NCBI RefSeq assembly: GCF_014268455.2
Contig: NZ_CP077085.1
Coordinates: 5,249,001 to 5,313,000, forward strand
DNA length: 64,000 nucleotides
Direction of reading: 5' to 3'
Source of the DNA: Pseudomonas shahriarae
GTDB lineage: Bacteria; Pseudomonadota; Gammaproteobacteria; Pseudomonadales; Pseudomonadaceae
The translations under genes and the position numbers were made by a program. Positions 45,717-55,029 of this stretch are shown piece by piece. The notes beneath the pieces are model-generated. The model was not told the DNA's origin and ran no database searches. It saw only the letters and a program-made list of their open reading frames with translations. Numbering within the stretch: position 1 is the stretch's first letter; the number at the start of each line of letters is the position of its first letter.

Positions 45717-46971
45717 CGATGTCTCCTCGTGCAGCACGGGGCAGGCGCAGCTCGGTGAGCGTGCCGCCTTCCTCATGGGGGTAAAGTTTCACCGAGCCGC
45801 CAGCGCGGGTCACGCTGGCCTTGCTCAAGAACAGGCCCAGGCCGAAGCCTTTGCCCTTGGTGGTAAAGAATGGCTTGCCGATCTGCTCGGCAATCGCCAG
45901 CGGCACGCCAGCGCCGTGGTCGCGAATACTGATGGTGAGGTTTTCCCAATCCCAGTCCAACTGCACTTCCAACCCTTCCGGGCAGGCGTCGGCTGCATTG
46001 TTCAACAGGTTCAGCAACGCCTGGGTCAGGTCCGGCGGTGGCGCCATACGCGGCACTGCGCCCTGCCCCAGCAGGTGGAAACGGTAACTGGCTTCGGGAC
46101 GCATCAAGTGCCAGCGGTTCAGGGCTTCGTCCAGCCACTGGGTGACGTCTTGCATATCCACCGCCAGGCGCCGGTTGGCTTCAGCGGCGCGCACCAGTTG
46201 CTGCAAGGTCTGCTTGCACTGCTTGACCTGTTCCTGCAACACGCCGAGGTCGTCTTGCAAGGCCGGGTCGTGATGGTCCTGGCGCATTTCCTTGATCAGC
46301 ACGCTCATGGTTGCCAGCGGCGTGCCCAGTTCATGGGCCGCACCGGCGGCCTGGGTCGCCACGGCCAGCAGTTGCTGGTCACGCAGGCCCTCTTCACGGC
46401 GGATTGCGCGCAGTTCTTCCTGGCGCCGCAGCTCTTCGGCCATGCGCGCGGCAAAAAAGGTGATCACCGCCGCCGACAGCGCGAAGCTCAGCCACATGCC
46501 GTAGATCTGCAGGTTTTCCCGGGCAATCGGGAAGGTTTCCAGGGGATAGAACTGCGCCAGCAACAAGGTGTAAAGCGCCAGGGCAATCCCCGACAGGATC
46601 ACCGAATAGCGCCACGGCAAGGTCACGGCAGCGATGGTCAGCGGTACCAGGTAATAGGAAACGAAGGGGTTGGTGGAGCCACCGGAGAAATACAGCAACA
46701 CGCTGTGGATAAACAGGTCGCAGGCCAGTTGCAGCGCGTACTCCAGCTCCGTCACCGGCCAGGTGGTGCGCAGACGGATGGCCGTGAACACACACAGCAC
46801 CGTGGAAAAGGCCAGGGTCACCCACAGTTGCAGCCAAGGCAGCGGCAGCAGTTCAAACCAATAGGCGAGCCCCACGGAACCGGCCTGGGCGGCCAGCACC
46901 AGGGTGCGGATAAACGTCAGGCGCCAGAGGTTCTGGCGAGTGGCGGAAGTCAGTTTTACGGGGGCGAGCAT
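45709..46971 (-). CDS. roxS: Redox sensor histidine kinase RoxS (RegB/PrrB type)
   Basis: The 420-residue kinase has six N-terminal membrane helices with the quinone-sensing motif GGSTNPF (residues 97-103). The H-box contains His213 (AAGAAHELGTPLATM), and the redox-sensitive cysteine of RegB corresponds to Cys252 in EQVKQCKQTLQ. N and G boxes are NLLNNAADAC and GKGFGLGLFLS. It senses the respiratory quinone pool and phosphorylates RoxR. The pair overlaps by eight bases. A 207-base region separates it from the divergent SIMPL gene. Confidence 0.94.
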   Translation of the reverse strand: MLAPVKLTSATRQNLWRLTFIRTLVLAAQAGSVGLAYWFELLPLPWLQLWVTLAFSTVLCVFTAIRLRTTWPVTELEYALQLACDLFIHSVLLYFSGGSTNPFVSYYLVPLTIAAVTLPWRYSVILSGIALALYTLLLAQFYPLETFPIARENLQIYGMWLSFALSAAVITFFAARMAEELRRQEELRAIRREEGLRDQQLLAVATQAAGAAHELGTPLATMSVLIKEMRQDHHDPALQDDLGVLQEQVKQCKQTLQQLVRAAEANRRLAVDMQDVTQWLDEALNRWHLMRPEASYRFHLLGQGAVPRMAPPPDLTQALLNLLNNAADACPEGLEVQLDWDWENLTISIRDHGAGVPLAIAEQIGKPFFTTKGKGFGLGLFLSKASVTRAGGSVKLYPHEEGGTLTELRLPRAARGDIDE

Positions 46972-47178
46972 GAGCTCTCCTGATGAGCGCTCCAGGCGGA
47001 TCGCAGCAAGTATAAACGAAGCGACGATACAGTCTGCGAGTCTGTGGCCCTTTGACGCAGGTCATGGCTTTATGACCGTTCGTCGGCATCGTCGCCAGAT
47101 GTAGAGATTTTGTAACCCGCCGAACCCGAATCCCCCGTCTACAGTCTTACCGAACACGATCACTCTCAAGGAGCTTCC
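46972..47178. promoter_or_regulatory. roxS / SIMPL-gene divergent intergenic region
   Basis: The 207-base gap between divergent genes must hold both promoters. AGGAGCTTCC precedes the SIMPL ATG. No motif was identified by eye beyond this. Confidence 0.4.
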
Positions 47179-47895
47179 ATGTCACGTTTCACTCGCAGTG
47201 CCGCCCTTATTGCCCTCAGCGTTGGCAGCATTGCCAGCCTGCCCGCGCTGGCCGCCGACCAACTGCACTACAACCAGATTTCCCTGCGGGCCGAAGTCAG
47301 CCAGGAAGTGGCCCGTGACAAGATGATCGTCACCCTCTACACCGAGTCGCAAAATACTGACCCGGCCCAGCTCGCCGCCGAAGTCACAACCATCATGAAC
47401 AAGGCGCTGGGCGAAGCTCGCGAAGTAAAAGCCGTGACCCTGCGCCAGGGCAGCCGCAACAGCTATCCGATCTACGACAACAAGAACCAGAAGATCACCG
47501 GCTGGCGCGAGCGCGCCGAACTGCGTCTGGAAAGCGCGGACTTCCCCGCGCTGTCCAAGCTCACCGGCGAGCTGCTCAACACCCTGAAAATGGACAATAT
47601 GGACTTCGCCATCGCCGACGCCACGCGCAAGTCCAGCGAAGACGCGTTGCTCAAGGATGCGGTCGCCGCGTTCAAGGCCCGCGCCCAACTGGCCACCGAT
47701 GCACTCGGCGGCAAGGGCTACAAGATCGTCAACCTGAACTTCAACACCAACGGCTACCCAATGCCGTACGCGCGAAATGGCGGGATGATGATGAAGGCGG
47801 CAGCGATGGATTCGGCGCCGACACCTGAGGTAGAGGCCGGCACCAGCCAGGTCAGCATGAGTGCCGACGGGGTGATTGAAGTACAGATGCCATAA
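47179..47895 (+). CDS. SIMPL domain (DUF541) periplasmic protein
   Basis: The 238-residue protein has a Sec signal peptide (MSRFTRSAALIALSVGSIASLPALA, cleavage likely near residue 25) and one DUF541/SIMPL domain (about 35-200) with the repeated pattern EVSQEVARDKMIVTLYTE. The family is found in envelope proteins such as E. coli YggE, which is linked to oxidative-stress tolerance. The function here is unassigned. It ends with a terminator, and dppA1 begins soon after. Confidence 0.88.
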   Translation: MSRFTRSAALIALSVGSIASLPALAADQLHYNQISLRAEVSQEVARDKMIVTLYTESQNTDPAQLAAEVTTIMNKALGEAREVKAVTLRQGSRNSYPIYDNKNQKITGWRERAELRLESADFPALSKLTGELLNTLKMDNMDFAIADATRKSSEDALLKDAVAAFKARAQLATDALGGKGYKIVNLNFNTNGYPMPYARNGGMMMKAAAMDSAPTPEVEAGTSQVSMSADGVIEVQMP

Positions 47896-47914
47896 GCCTT
47901 ACCTGATGACCCAC

Positions 47915-47948
47915 AACGGCGGTAACCTCGGTGACCGCCGTTTTTTTT
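47915..47948 (+). terminator. Intrinsic terminator between SIMPL gene and dppA1
   Basis: Arms AACGGCGGT and ACCGCCGTT with a ten-base loop, followed by eight T. It leaves only 33 bases to the dppA1 start. Confidence 0.9.
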
Positions 47949-47981
47949 GGCCGTTGTTTACCTGCCATTTCAGGGGTCACC

Positions 47982-49583
47982 ATGGATAGAACTGTCTTCA
48001 AGCCGCTCCTCCTCGTTGCCAGCCTGCTGGCGTGCATGCCCACGGCCCAGGCGGCAAGCACCCTGGTCTACTGCTCCGAAGCCAGCCCCGCCGGGTTCGA
48101 TCCGAGCCAGTACACCAGCGGCACCGATTTTGATGCCTCGGCCGAAACCGTGTTCAACCGCCTGACCCAGTTCAAGCGCGGCGGGACCGAAGTCGAGCCG
48201 GGCCTGGCGACCCGTTGGGAGGTGTCCAAGGACGGCCTGGCCTACACCTTTCACCTGCGCGACGGGGTCAAGTTCCACAGCACCGAGTACTTCACCCCGA
48301 CCCGCGACTTCAATGCCGACGATGTGCTGTTCACTTTCCAGCGCCTGCTGGACGCCAACCATCCATTCCGTCAGGCCTACCCGTCCGAGTCGCCGTACTT
48401 CACCGATATGGGCCTGAATACCACGATCAAAAGTGTGGAAAAGCTCGACGAGCACAGCGTGCGCTTCAACCTCAATAACGTCGATGCCGCTTTCGTGCAG
48501 AACCTGGCCATGAGCTTTGCGTCCGTGCAATCGGCCGAGTACGCGGCGCAGTTGCTTAAAGACGGCAAGGCCGCCGATATCAACCAGAAACCGATCGGCA
48601 CCGGGCCGTTTGTGTTCAAGCGCTACCAGAAGGACTCGCAGATTCGCTACGTCGCCAATAAAAACTATTGGAAGCCTGAGGATGTGAAACTCGACAGCCT
48701 GGTGTTTGCGATCACCCCGGACGCCGCGTCGCGCCTACAAAAGCTCAAGGCCGGCGAATGCCAGGTCAGCGGCTATCCGCGCCCCTCGGATATCGAGGTG
48801 ATGAAGCAGGATCCAAACCTGCGCGTGCAGCAGCAGGCGGGCTTCAACCTGGGCTTTCTGGCCTATAACGTGACCCATCCGCCGCTGGACCAGCTCAAGG
48901 TGCGCCAGGCCCTGGACATGGCCATCGATAAGCCGGCGATTATCCAGGCGGTGTACCAAAGTGCCGGGCAATTGGCGCAGAACGCACTGCCGCCGGCCCA
49001 GTGGTCTTATGACCCCAGCATCAAGGACGCACCGCACGACCCTGCCAAGGCCCGGGCGCTACTAAAAGAAGCAGGGGTTGCACCAGGTACCACCATCAAT
49101 CTGTGGGCGATGACCGTGCAGCGCGCCTCCAATCCCAACGCGCGAATGTCGGCGCAGATGATCCAGCAGGATTGGGCCAAAGTCGGGATCACCGCCAATA
49201 TCGTCAGCTATGAGTGGGGCGAATACATCAAGCGCGCAAAAAACGGCGAGCACGATGTGATGATCTACGGCTGGACCGGCGACAACGGCGACCCGGATAA
49301 CTGGCTGGGCGCGCTCTACAGTTGTGCCGCGGTCAAGGGCAGCAACTATGCAAAATGGTGTAACCCGCAGTACGACCAACTGGTGCAGAAGGCCAAGCTC
49401 AGCAGTGACCGTGACGAACGCATAAAGTGGTATCAACAGGCGCAAAAAATACTTAAGGATCAAGTACCTATAACGCCTATTGCGAACTCGACGGTTTTCC
49501 AGCCACTGCGCAAGGAGGTCCAGGACTTCAAGATCAGCCCGTTTGGCCTGACACCGTTCTACGGCGTAAGTCTGAATAAGTAA
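47982..49583 (+). CDS. dppA1: Dipeptide/peptide-binding protein (dppA1 position)
   Basis: The 533-residue solute-binding protein has a Sec signal peptide (to about residue 21, TAQA) and an SBP_bac_5 fold. Signature elements include YCSEASPAGFDPSQYTSGTDFDASAETVFNRL, DGLAYTFHLRDGVKFH and QKPIGTGPFVFKRY. It captures di/oligopeptides for an ABC permease, presumably dppBCDF. It is the first of three tandem paralogues and closely resembles the next two. The ATG at 47982 lies behind CAGGGG. A longer frame to 47931 would read across the terminator. Confidence 0.9.
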   Translation: MDRTVFKPLLLVASLLACMPTAQAASTLVYCSEASPAGFDPSQYTSGTDFDASAETVFNRLTQFKRGGTEVEPGLATRWEVSKDGLAYTFHLRDGVKFHSTEYFTPTRDFNADDVLFTFQRLLDANHPFRQAYPSESPYFTDMGLNTTIKSVEKLDEHSVRFNLNNVDAAFVQNLAMSFASVQSAEYAAQLLKDGKAADINQKPIGTGPFVFKRYQKDSQIRYVANKNYWKPEDVKLDSLVFAITPDAASRLQKLKAGECQVSGYPRPSDIEVMKQDPNLRVQQQAGFNLGFLAYNVTHPPLDQLKVRQALDMAIDKPAIIQAVYQSAGQLAQNALPPAQWSYDPSIKDAPHDPAKARALLKEAGVAPGTTINLWAMTVQRASNPNARMSAQMIQQDWAKVGITANIVSYEWGEYIKRAKNGEHDVMIYGWTGDNGDPDNWLGALYSCAAVKGSNYAKWCNPQYDQLVQKAKLSSDRDERIKWYQQAQKILKDQVPITPIANSTVFQPLRKEVQDFKISPFGLTPFYGVSLNK

Positions 49584-49755
49584 CAACTATGCCCCAACCG
49601 GGTGCGCCAGACACCTCGGTTGGACTTATTCGGTGCACTCCACGCACCGAAAAAAGCCCTCAAAAGTACAGTTTCGTGTCGAAAATTATATGAATGCGAC
49701 ATTCCTGTACGTTCGTACCACTCTTTGCCGCTTGTTGCCTCTCAACGTCTTGCAT

Positions 49756-49772
49756 TGGGTATGGGGCCTGCA
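49756..49772 (+). promoter_or_regulatory. Weak sigma54-like element upstream of dppA2
   Basis: In TTGGGTATGGGGCCTGCAT, GG (49758-49759) and GC (49770-49771) are separated by 10 bases, the sigma54 spacing. About 8 of 12 conserved positions agree by eye. It lies about 70 bases before the dppA2 ATG. Weak evidence. Confidence 0.25.
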
Positions 49773-49841
49773 TAAGTATCCGCAGGCCGACTCACGAGGT
49801 CGCCCTCAATTCCAAAAATGACAACAAATCATGAGGCCAAC

Positions 49842-51467
49842 ATGCTTAAACACGCAGTCATTCCGTTTTTAGTCAGCGCCGGTTTAATGGCCGCTGCACC
49901 TTTCGCCCAGGCGGCGACTAATCTGGTGTTCTGCTCCGAAGGGAGCCCGGCCGGTTTCGACCCAGGCCAGTACACTACCGGAACAGACTTCGATGCTTCG
50001 GCCGAAACCATGTTCAACCGGCTCAGCCAGTTCGAGCGCGGCGGCACCGCCGTGATTCCTGGCCTGGCCACCAAGTGGGATGTATCCGAAGACGGCCTGA
50101 CCTACACCTTCCACCTGCGCGAAGGGGTCAAGTTCCACACCACGCCGTATTTCAAGCCGACTCGTGAATTCAACGCCGACGACGTGCTCTTCACCTTCAA
50201 CCGGATGATCAATAAAGACGATCCGTTCCGTAAGGCCTACCCCACCGAGTTCCCGTACTTCACGGACATGGGGATGGACACCAACATCAAGAACATCGAG
50301 AAAATCGACGACCACACCGTCAAGTTCACCCTTGGCACCGTGGACGCCGCGTTTATCCAGAACCTGGCCATGAGCTTCGCCTCGGTACAGTCGGCCGAAT
50401 ACGCCGCCCAACTGTTGAAGGACGGCAAGCCCCAGGACATCAACCAGAAGCCGGTCGGCACTGGTCCGTTCGTGTTCAAGAGCTACCAGAAAGACTCCAA
50501 CATCCGCTTCACCGGCAACAAGGATTACTGGAAGCCTGAAGACGTGAAGATCGACAACCTGATCTTCGCCATCACCACCGACCCGTCGGTGCGTGTGCAG
50601 AAACTCAAGAAGAATGAATGCCAGGTCACCCTCTTCCCGCGTCCGGCCGACCTCAAGGCCCTGGGCGAGGACAAAACCCTGAAACTGCCGCACCAGGCCG
50701 GTTTCAACCTGGGTTATATCGCCTACAACGTCATGCCAGTGCTCAAGGGCCAGACGGCCGCCAACCCCCTGGCCGACCTGCGCGTACGCCAGGCGCTGGA
50801 CATGTCGGTCAACAAGCAGCAGATCATCGACTCGGTGTACCAGGGCGCAGGCCAACTGGCGGTCAACGCCATGCCGCCGACCCAATGGTCCTATGACGAC
50901 ACCATCAAGGACGTCCCGCACGATGTGGCCAAGGCCAAGGAACTGCTCAAGGAGGCCGGCGTCAAGGAAGGCACCGAGATCACCTTGTGGGCCATGCCGG
51001 TCCAGCGTCCGTACAACCCCAACGCCAAGCTGATGGCCGAGATGCTGCAGAACGACTGGAAGCAGATCGGCTTGAAGGTCAACATCGTCAGCTACGAGTG
51101 GGGCGAGTACATCAAGCGTTCCAAGGGCGGCGAGAACCAGGCCATGATCATCGGCTGGAGCGGTGACAATGGTGACCCGGACAACTGGCTGAACGTGCTG
51201 TTTGGCTGCGACTCCCTGGCCGGCAACAACTTCTCCAAATGGTGTGACAAGAAATTCGACGGCATCGTGAAAGAAGCCAAGGCCACATCGGACGTCGCCA
51301 AGCGCACCGAACTGTACAAGCAGGCGCAACACGTCCTCAAAGATGCAGTGCCCATGACACCTATCGCACACTCGACGGTGTATCAACCCATGCGCAACAA
51401 CGTGCAGGACTTCAAGATCAGCCCATTTGGCTTGAATTCCTTCTACGGGGTAAGCGTCAGCAAGTAG
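49842..51467 (+). CDS. dppA2: Dipeptide/peptide-binding protein (dppA2 position)
   Basis: The 541-residue SBP_bac_5 protein begins MLKHAVIPFLVSAGLMAAAPFAQA, a Sec signal peptide. The mature protein shares long stretches with dppA1 and dppA3, such as FCSEGSPAGFDPGQYTTGTDFDASAETMFNRL and YSWGEYIKR(S/A). Ligand preference cannot be read by eye, but duplicated binding proteins usually differ in side-chain tolerance. ATG 49842 follows GAGG. A 258-base gap to dppA1 holds a possible promoter and a CAACAA-rich leader, so it is probably also transcribed on its own. Confidence 0.92.
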   Translation: MLKHAVIPFLVSAGLMAAAPFAQAATNLVFCSEGSPAGFDPGQYTTGTDFDASAETMFNRLSQFERGGTAVIPGLATKWDVSEDGLTYTFHLREGVKFHTTPYFKPTREFNADDVLFTFNRMINKDDPFRKAYPTEFPYFTDMGMDTNIKNIEKIDDHTVKFTLGTVDAAFIQNLAMSFASVQSAEYAAQLLKDGKPQDINQKPVGTGPFVFKSYQKDSNIRFTGNKDYWKPEDVKIDNLIFAITTDPSVRVQKLKKNECQVTLFPRPADLKALGEDKTLKLPHQAGFNLGYIAYNVMPVLKGQTAANPLADLRVRQALDMSVNKQQIIDSVYQGAGQLAVNAMPPTQWSYDDTIKDVPHDVAKAKELLKEAGVKEGTEITLWAMPVQRPYNPNAKLMAEMLQNDWKQIGLKVNIVSYEWGEYIKRSKGGENQAMIIGWSGDNGDPDNWLNVLFGCDSLAGNNFSKWCDKKFDGIVKEAKATSDVAKRTELYKQAQHVLKDAVPMTPIAHSTVYQPMRNNVQDFKISPFGLNSFYGVSVSK

Positions 51468-51772
51468 TGATCTCTAGCGGCGACGTTTCATAACGTCGCC
51501 GTTATTGCATCCGCCCAGATCCTAGGAATCGAACTACCCCCGCATGGGCTGCCGTCCTACAGCAGCTAACTGCGCAGGTTACGTCCGATACCTACAAGGT
51601 CTGTCCGGTTCTGCGCATTTACCGCCCTGCCCTCGTTCCCTAACGTCGAGGTAGGCAAACGCGCAGTTCCGATACGGCATTTGCTGTGGATGGGAGCAGT
51701 GCTTTCTCCATGCCAGGTAAGGCGTGCTGATTGTTCACTGACGAAAACGATAAACATGGATTGGGGACCGTC
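51468..51772. other. Gap between dppA2 and dppA3
   Basis: 305 bases with no gene of support. A hairpin GGCGACGTT/AACGTCGCC (51479-51500) lies just after dppA2, followed by GTTATTG, and could be a weak terminator. The rest is unremarkable and ends with the leader GAAAACGATAAACATGG shortly before dppA3. In P. aeruginosa two genes, mdpA and psdR, occupy the equivalent space. Nothing like them is seen. Confidence 0.7.
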
Positions 51773-53377
51773 ATGCGCCATACCACCGTTCTATCCGCGA
51801 TATTGGGTACCAGCCTGTTGGCCGTCGCTTCGATGGGCCAGGCTGCCGAAAAGAAAAGCCTGGTGTTCTGCTCCGAAGGCAGCCCGGCCGGGTTCGATAC
51901 TGCGCAGTACACCACCGCCACCGACAACGATGCGGCCGAGCCGATCTACAACCGCCTGGTTGAGTTCGAAAAGGGTGAAACCGGCGTCGTACCAGGGCTG
52001 GCTACCAAGTGGGATATCTCGCCAGACGGCCTGACCTACACCTTCCACTTGCGCGAAGGGGTGAAGTTCCACAGCAACAAGGAATTCAAGCCGACACGGG
52101 ATTTCAACGCCGATGACGTGCTGTTCACCTTCAACCGCATGCTTGACGCCAACCACCCGTTTCGCAAGGCCTACCCCACCGAGTTTCCGTACTTCAACGG
52201 GATGAGCCTGAACAAGAACATCGCCAAGGTCGAGAAAACCGACCCGCATACCGTGGTGATGACCCTGAACACGGTCGATGCCGCGTTTATCCAGAACATC
52301 GCCATGAGCTTCGCCGCGATCCTCTCGGCCGAGTACGCCGAGCAACTGCTCAAGGCCGGCAAACCCAGCGATATCAACCAGAAGCCGATCGGCACCGGGC
52401 CGTTCGTGTTCCAGCGTTACCAGAAGGATTCGCAGATCCGTTTCGCCGGCAATAAAAACTACTGGGACCCGAGCAAGGTCAAGCTCGACCAACTGATTTT
52501 CGCCATCAACACCGACGCCTCGGTACGCGTGCAGAAGCTCAAGGCCAATGAATGCCAGGTCACCCTGCATCCACGCCCCGCCGATGTCGACGCGCTCAAG
52601 GCCGACCCGAACCTGCAACTGCTGACCAAACCCGGCTTCAACCTCGGCTACATCGCCTATAACGTGCGGCACAAACCCTTCGACCAGCTCGAAGTGCGCC
52701 AGGCCCTGGACATGGCGGTGAATAAGCAGAGCATCCTCAATGCCGTGTACCAGGGCGCGGGGCAACTGGCGGTCAACGCCATGCCGCCGACCCAGTGGTC
52801 CTATGACGACAGCATCAAGGACGCCGCCTACAACCCGGAAAAAGCCAAGGAATTGCTCAAGGCGGCCGGCGTCAAGGAAGGCACCGAGATCACCCTGTGG
52901 GCCATGCCCGTCCAGCGCCCGTACAACCCCAACGCCAAGCTGATGGCCGAGATGCTGCAAAGCGACTGGGCCAAGATTGGCCTCAAGGTCAAGATCGTCA
53001 GCTATGAGTGGGGCGAGTACATCAAGCGCACCAAAAACGGCGAGCACGATGTCAGCCTGATTGGTTGGACCGGCGACAACGGTGACCCGGACAACTGGCT
53101 GGGCACCCTCTACAGCTGCGACGCCATCGGCGGGAACAACTACTCGATGTGGTGTGACCCGGCGTACGACAAGCTGATCAAGCAAGCCAAGGTCGTCACC
53201 GACCGTGAACAACGGACTGTTCTGTACAAACAGGCGCAGCAACTGCTTAAAACACAGGTGCCGATCACGCCTGTCGCCCACTCGACGGTCAACCAACCGT
53301 TAAGCACCAAGGTCGAAGGTTTCAAAGTCAGCCCCTTCGGCCGCAACGTGTTCTCGGGCGTCAGTATCACCCCATAA
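51773..53377 (+). CDS. dppA3: Dipeptide/peptide-binding protein (dppA3 position)
   Basis: The 534-residue SBP_bac_5 protein has a Sec signal peptide (MRHTTVLSAILGTSLLAVASMGQA). The core resembles the other two but lacks a segment of the first loop (AEPIYNRLVEFEKGE rather than AETMFNRLSQFERGG). C-terminus FSGVSITP differs from SFYGVSVSK of dppA2. MRHTTV at 51773 is the start. The frame opened at 51731 has no signal. It lies just upstream of the porin gene. Confidence 0.92.
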   Translation: MRHTTVLSAILGTSLLAVASMGQAAEKKSLVFCSEGSPAGFDTAQYTTATDNDAAEPIYNRLVEFEKGETGVVPGLATKWDISPDGLTYTFHLREGVKFHSNKEFKPTRDFNADDVLFTFNRMLDANHPFRKAYPTEFPYFNGMSLNKNIAKVEKTDPHTVVMTLNTVDAAFIQNIAMSFAAILSAEYAEQLLKAGKPSDINQKPIGTGPFVFQRYQKDSQIRFAGNKNYWDPSKVKLDQLIFAINTDASVRVQKLKANECQVTLHPRPADVDALKADPNLQLLTKPGFNLGYIAYNVRHKPFDQLEVRQALDMAVNKQSILNAVYQGAGQLAVNAMPPTQWSYDDSIKDAAYNPEKAKELLKAAGVKEGTEITLWAMPVQRPYNPNAKLMAEMLQSDWAKIGLKVKIVSYEWGEYIKRTKNGEHDVSLIGWTGDNGDPDNWLGTLYSCDAIGGNNYSMWCDPAYDKLIKQAKVVTDREQRTVLYKQAQQLLKTQVPITPVAHSTVNQPLSTKVEGFKVSPFGRNVFSGVSITP

Positions 53378-53547
53378 GAAAATAACCGGATGCGCAGAGC
53401 GAAGTGGGCTCTGCCGCAAACGTGCAGCTGTAATTCGCGAAATGTCCTACAGCAAACGTTTGCAAGTGCTTGAAGAGTTACACACCCAATAGCCGGCTCA
53501 TCTAAAAAGGCCGGCATAAAAAAAAGAGAACCAAAGGAGCTCCACCC

Positions 53548-54948
53548 ATGAAACTAAGCAGCAAAGTGCTACTGGCCATGGCCATCAGCAGCATCACCGC
53601 GACCGCTTACGCCGAACCTGCAAGCCAGGAATTCGTGCCGACCACACTGGCCGGCGCCAGCGCCCAAAGCGAAGCCAAGGGCTTTATCGAAGACTTCAGC
53701 CTCGGCGGCAGTACGCGCAACTGGTACTCCCACGAAAGCCTCTACCGGGGGGGCAGCTTCAAATACAAAGAGCACGGTGTCGTAAAGACCGACCGCAACC
53801 GTACCAACTGGGTTCAGGGCACCATCCTCAACGCAAGCTCGGGTTTCACCCAGGGCACTGTTGGTGTCAAGACCGAAGTAGCGGTGTACAACGCTCTGGT
53901 TCTGGACCGCAGCAAACGCGATATCAAGGGCGGCTCTAACCGCACCTTGGCTGACTCTGACGGCAATGCCGTAGACCAGTGGAGCAAGCTGGGCCTGGCC
54001 AACGTCCAGTTCCGTGTTTCCAACACCACCCTGACTGCCGGTCGCCAGAATTTCAGCAGCCCTATCGTCGACACTATCGGCAACCGTGCCCTGCCTTCGA
54101 GCTTCGAGGGTGTGAGTTTCAACAGCGAAGAATTCAACAACCTGTCGTTCCAGGGCGGTGTGTTTGATCGTGTTTCGCCACGTACCGAGCAGAGCCTGTC
54201 GAAGTTCCGTACCGAATACACATCCGATGCCAGCGTGGAGACCGACAAGGTCTACACCCTGGGCGCCAATTATCAGCCGTTCAAAAGCCTGAAGACCAGC
54301 TTCTTCGGTGCCAACGTGAAGGACTTCTGGAACCAGTACTACTTCGGTGCAACCCACGAACTGGGTGACAGCCAGCAACTGGCCCTGACCACTGGCTTCA
54401 ACTACTACAAGACCGTCGACGAAGGCAAAAAGCTGATGGGGGATATCGACAACGATACCTTCTCCCTGTCCCTGGGCCTGGCGCACCAAGCCCACAGCCT
54501 GACCTTCTCCTACCAGGCGGTGAACGGTAACGAGTACTTCGACTACCTGCACGAAACCAACGGCATCTACCTGGCCAACTCCTTGACTTCGGACTTCAAC
54601 GGCCCGAACGAGAAATCCTTCCAGGTCGCCTACGGCATTAACATGGCCGAATACGGCGTGCCGGGCCTGAAGTTCAACATCTACTCGGCTCGCGGCTGGG
54701 GCATTGACGGTACCCACTACACCGGCAACCGTGGGGTAGTCGGCAAGGGCTACGACGGTATCCAGAAGCAAGACGGCGAGAAACACCAGGAATACGGTGT
54801 AGGCGCCGGTTATGCGATCCAGAGCGGCCCGCTCAAGGCCACTGCTATCCGTGCGACCTACGTCGAACACCGTGGCAGCGAGTTCCAATCTGACGGCAGC
54901 GTCAAGGAATTCCGTCTGGTCACCACCATCCCATTCAACATCCTTTAA
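53548..54948 (+). CDS. opdP: OprD family outer-membrane porin, OpdP-like
   Basis: The 466-residue protein has a Sec signal peptide (MKLSSKVLLAMAISSITATAYA) and an 18-stranded OprD/OccD barrel rich in aromatic residues. GFIEDFSLGGSTRNWYSHESLYRGGSFKYKEHG shows the N-terminal barrel pattern and it ends VTTIPFNIL. P. aeruginosa OpdP (OccD3) in the same locus takes up glycine-containing dipeptides and arginine-rich compounds. It lies between dppA3 and dppA4, with AAAGGAGCTCC before the ATG. Supplies the outer-membrane step for the Dpp system. Confidence 0.92.
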   Translation: MKLSSKVLLAMAISSITATAYAEPASQEFVPTTLAGASAQSEAKGFIEDFSLGGSTRNWYSHESLYRGGSFKYKEHGVVKTDRNRTNWVQGTILNASSGFTQGTVGVKTEVAVYNALVLDRSKRDIKGGSNRTLADSDGNAVDQWSKLGLANVQFRVSNTTLTAGRQNFSSPIVDTIGNRALPSSFEGVSFNSEEFNNLSFQGGVFDRVSPRTEQSLSKFRTEYTSDASVETDKVYTLGANYQPFKSLKTSFFGANVKDFWNQYYFGATHELGDSQQLALTTGFNYYKTVDEGKKLMGDIDNDTFSLSLGLAHQAHSLTFSYQAVNGNEYFDYLHETNGIYLANSLTSDFNGPNEKSFQVAYGINMAEYGVPGLKFNIYSARGWGIDGTHYTGNRGVVGKGYDGIQKQDGEKHQEYGVGAGYAIQSGPLKATAIRATYVEHRGSEFQSDGSVKEFRLVTTIPFNIL

Positions 54949-54962
54949 TTAGCGCCAGGTAA

Positions 54963-54989
54963 ACGGCAGGCTCAGGACGAGCCTGCCGT
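54963..54989 (+). terminator. Hairpin between opdP and dppA4
   Basis: Perfect 11-bp arms ACGGCAGGCTC/GAGCCTGCCGT around a five-base loop, followed by CTACATTTG. It lies 14 bases after the opdP stop and 40 bases before the dppA4 start. The T tract is weak. Confidence 0.7.
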
Positions 54990-55029
54990 CTACATTTGTG
55001 TGGTTGAATCGTTTGCAGAGGGCTCTTCA

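Noticed and set aside
49756-49772. Firm sigma54 promoter for dppA2
   Set aside because: GG-N10-GC spacing is right but only about 8 of 12 positions match. It is listed only as weak feature, not as a finding.
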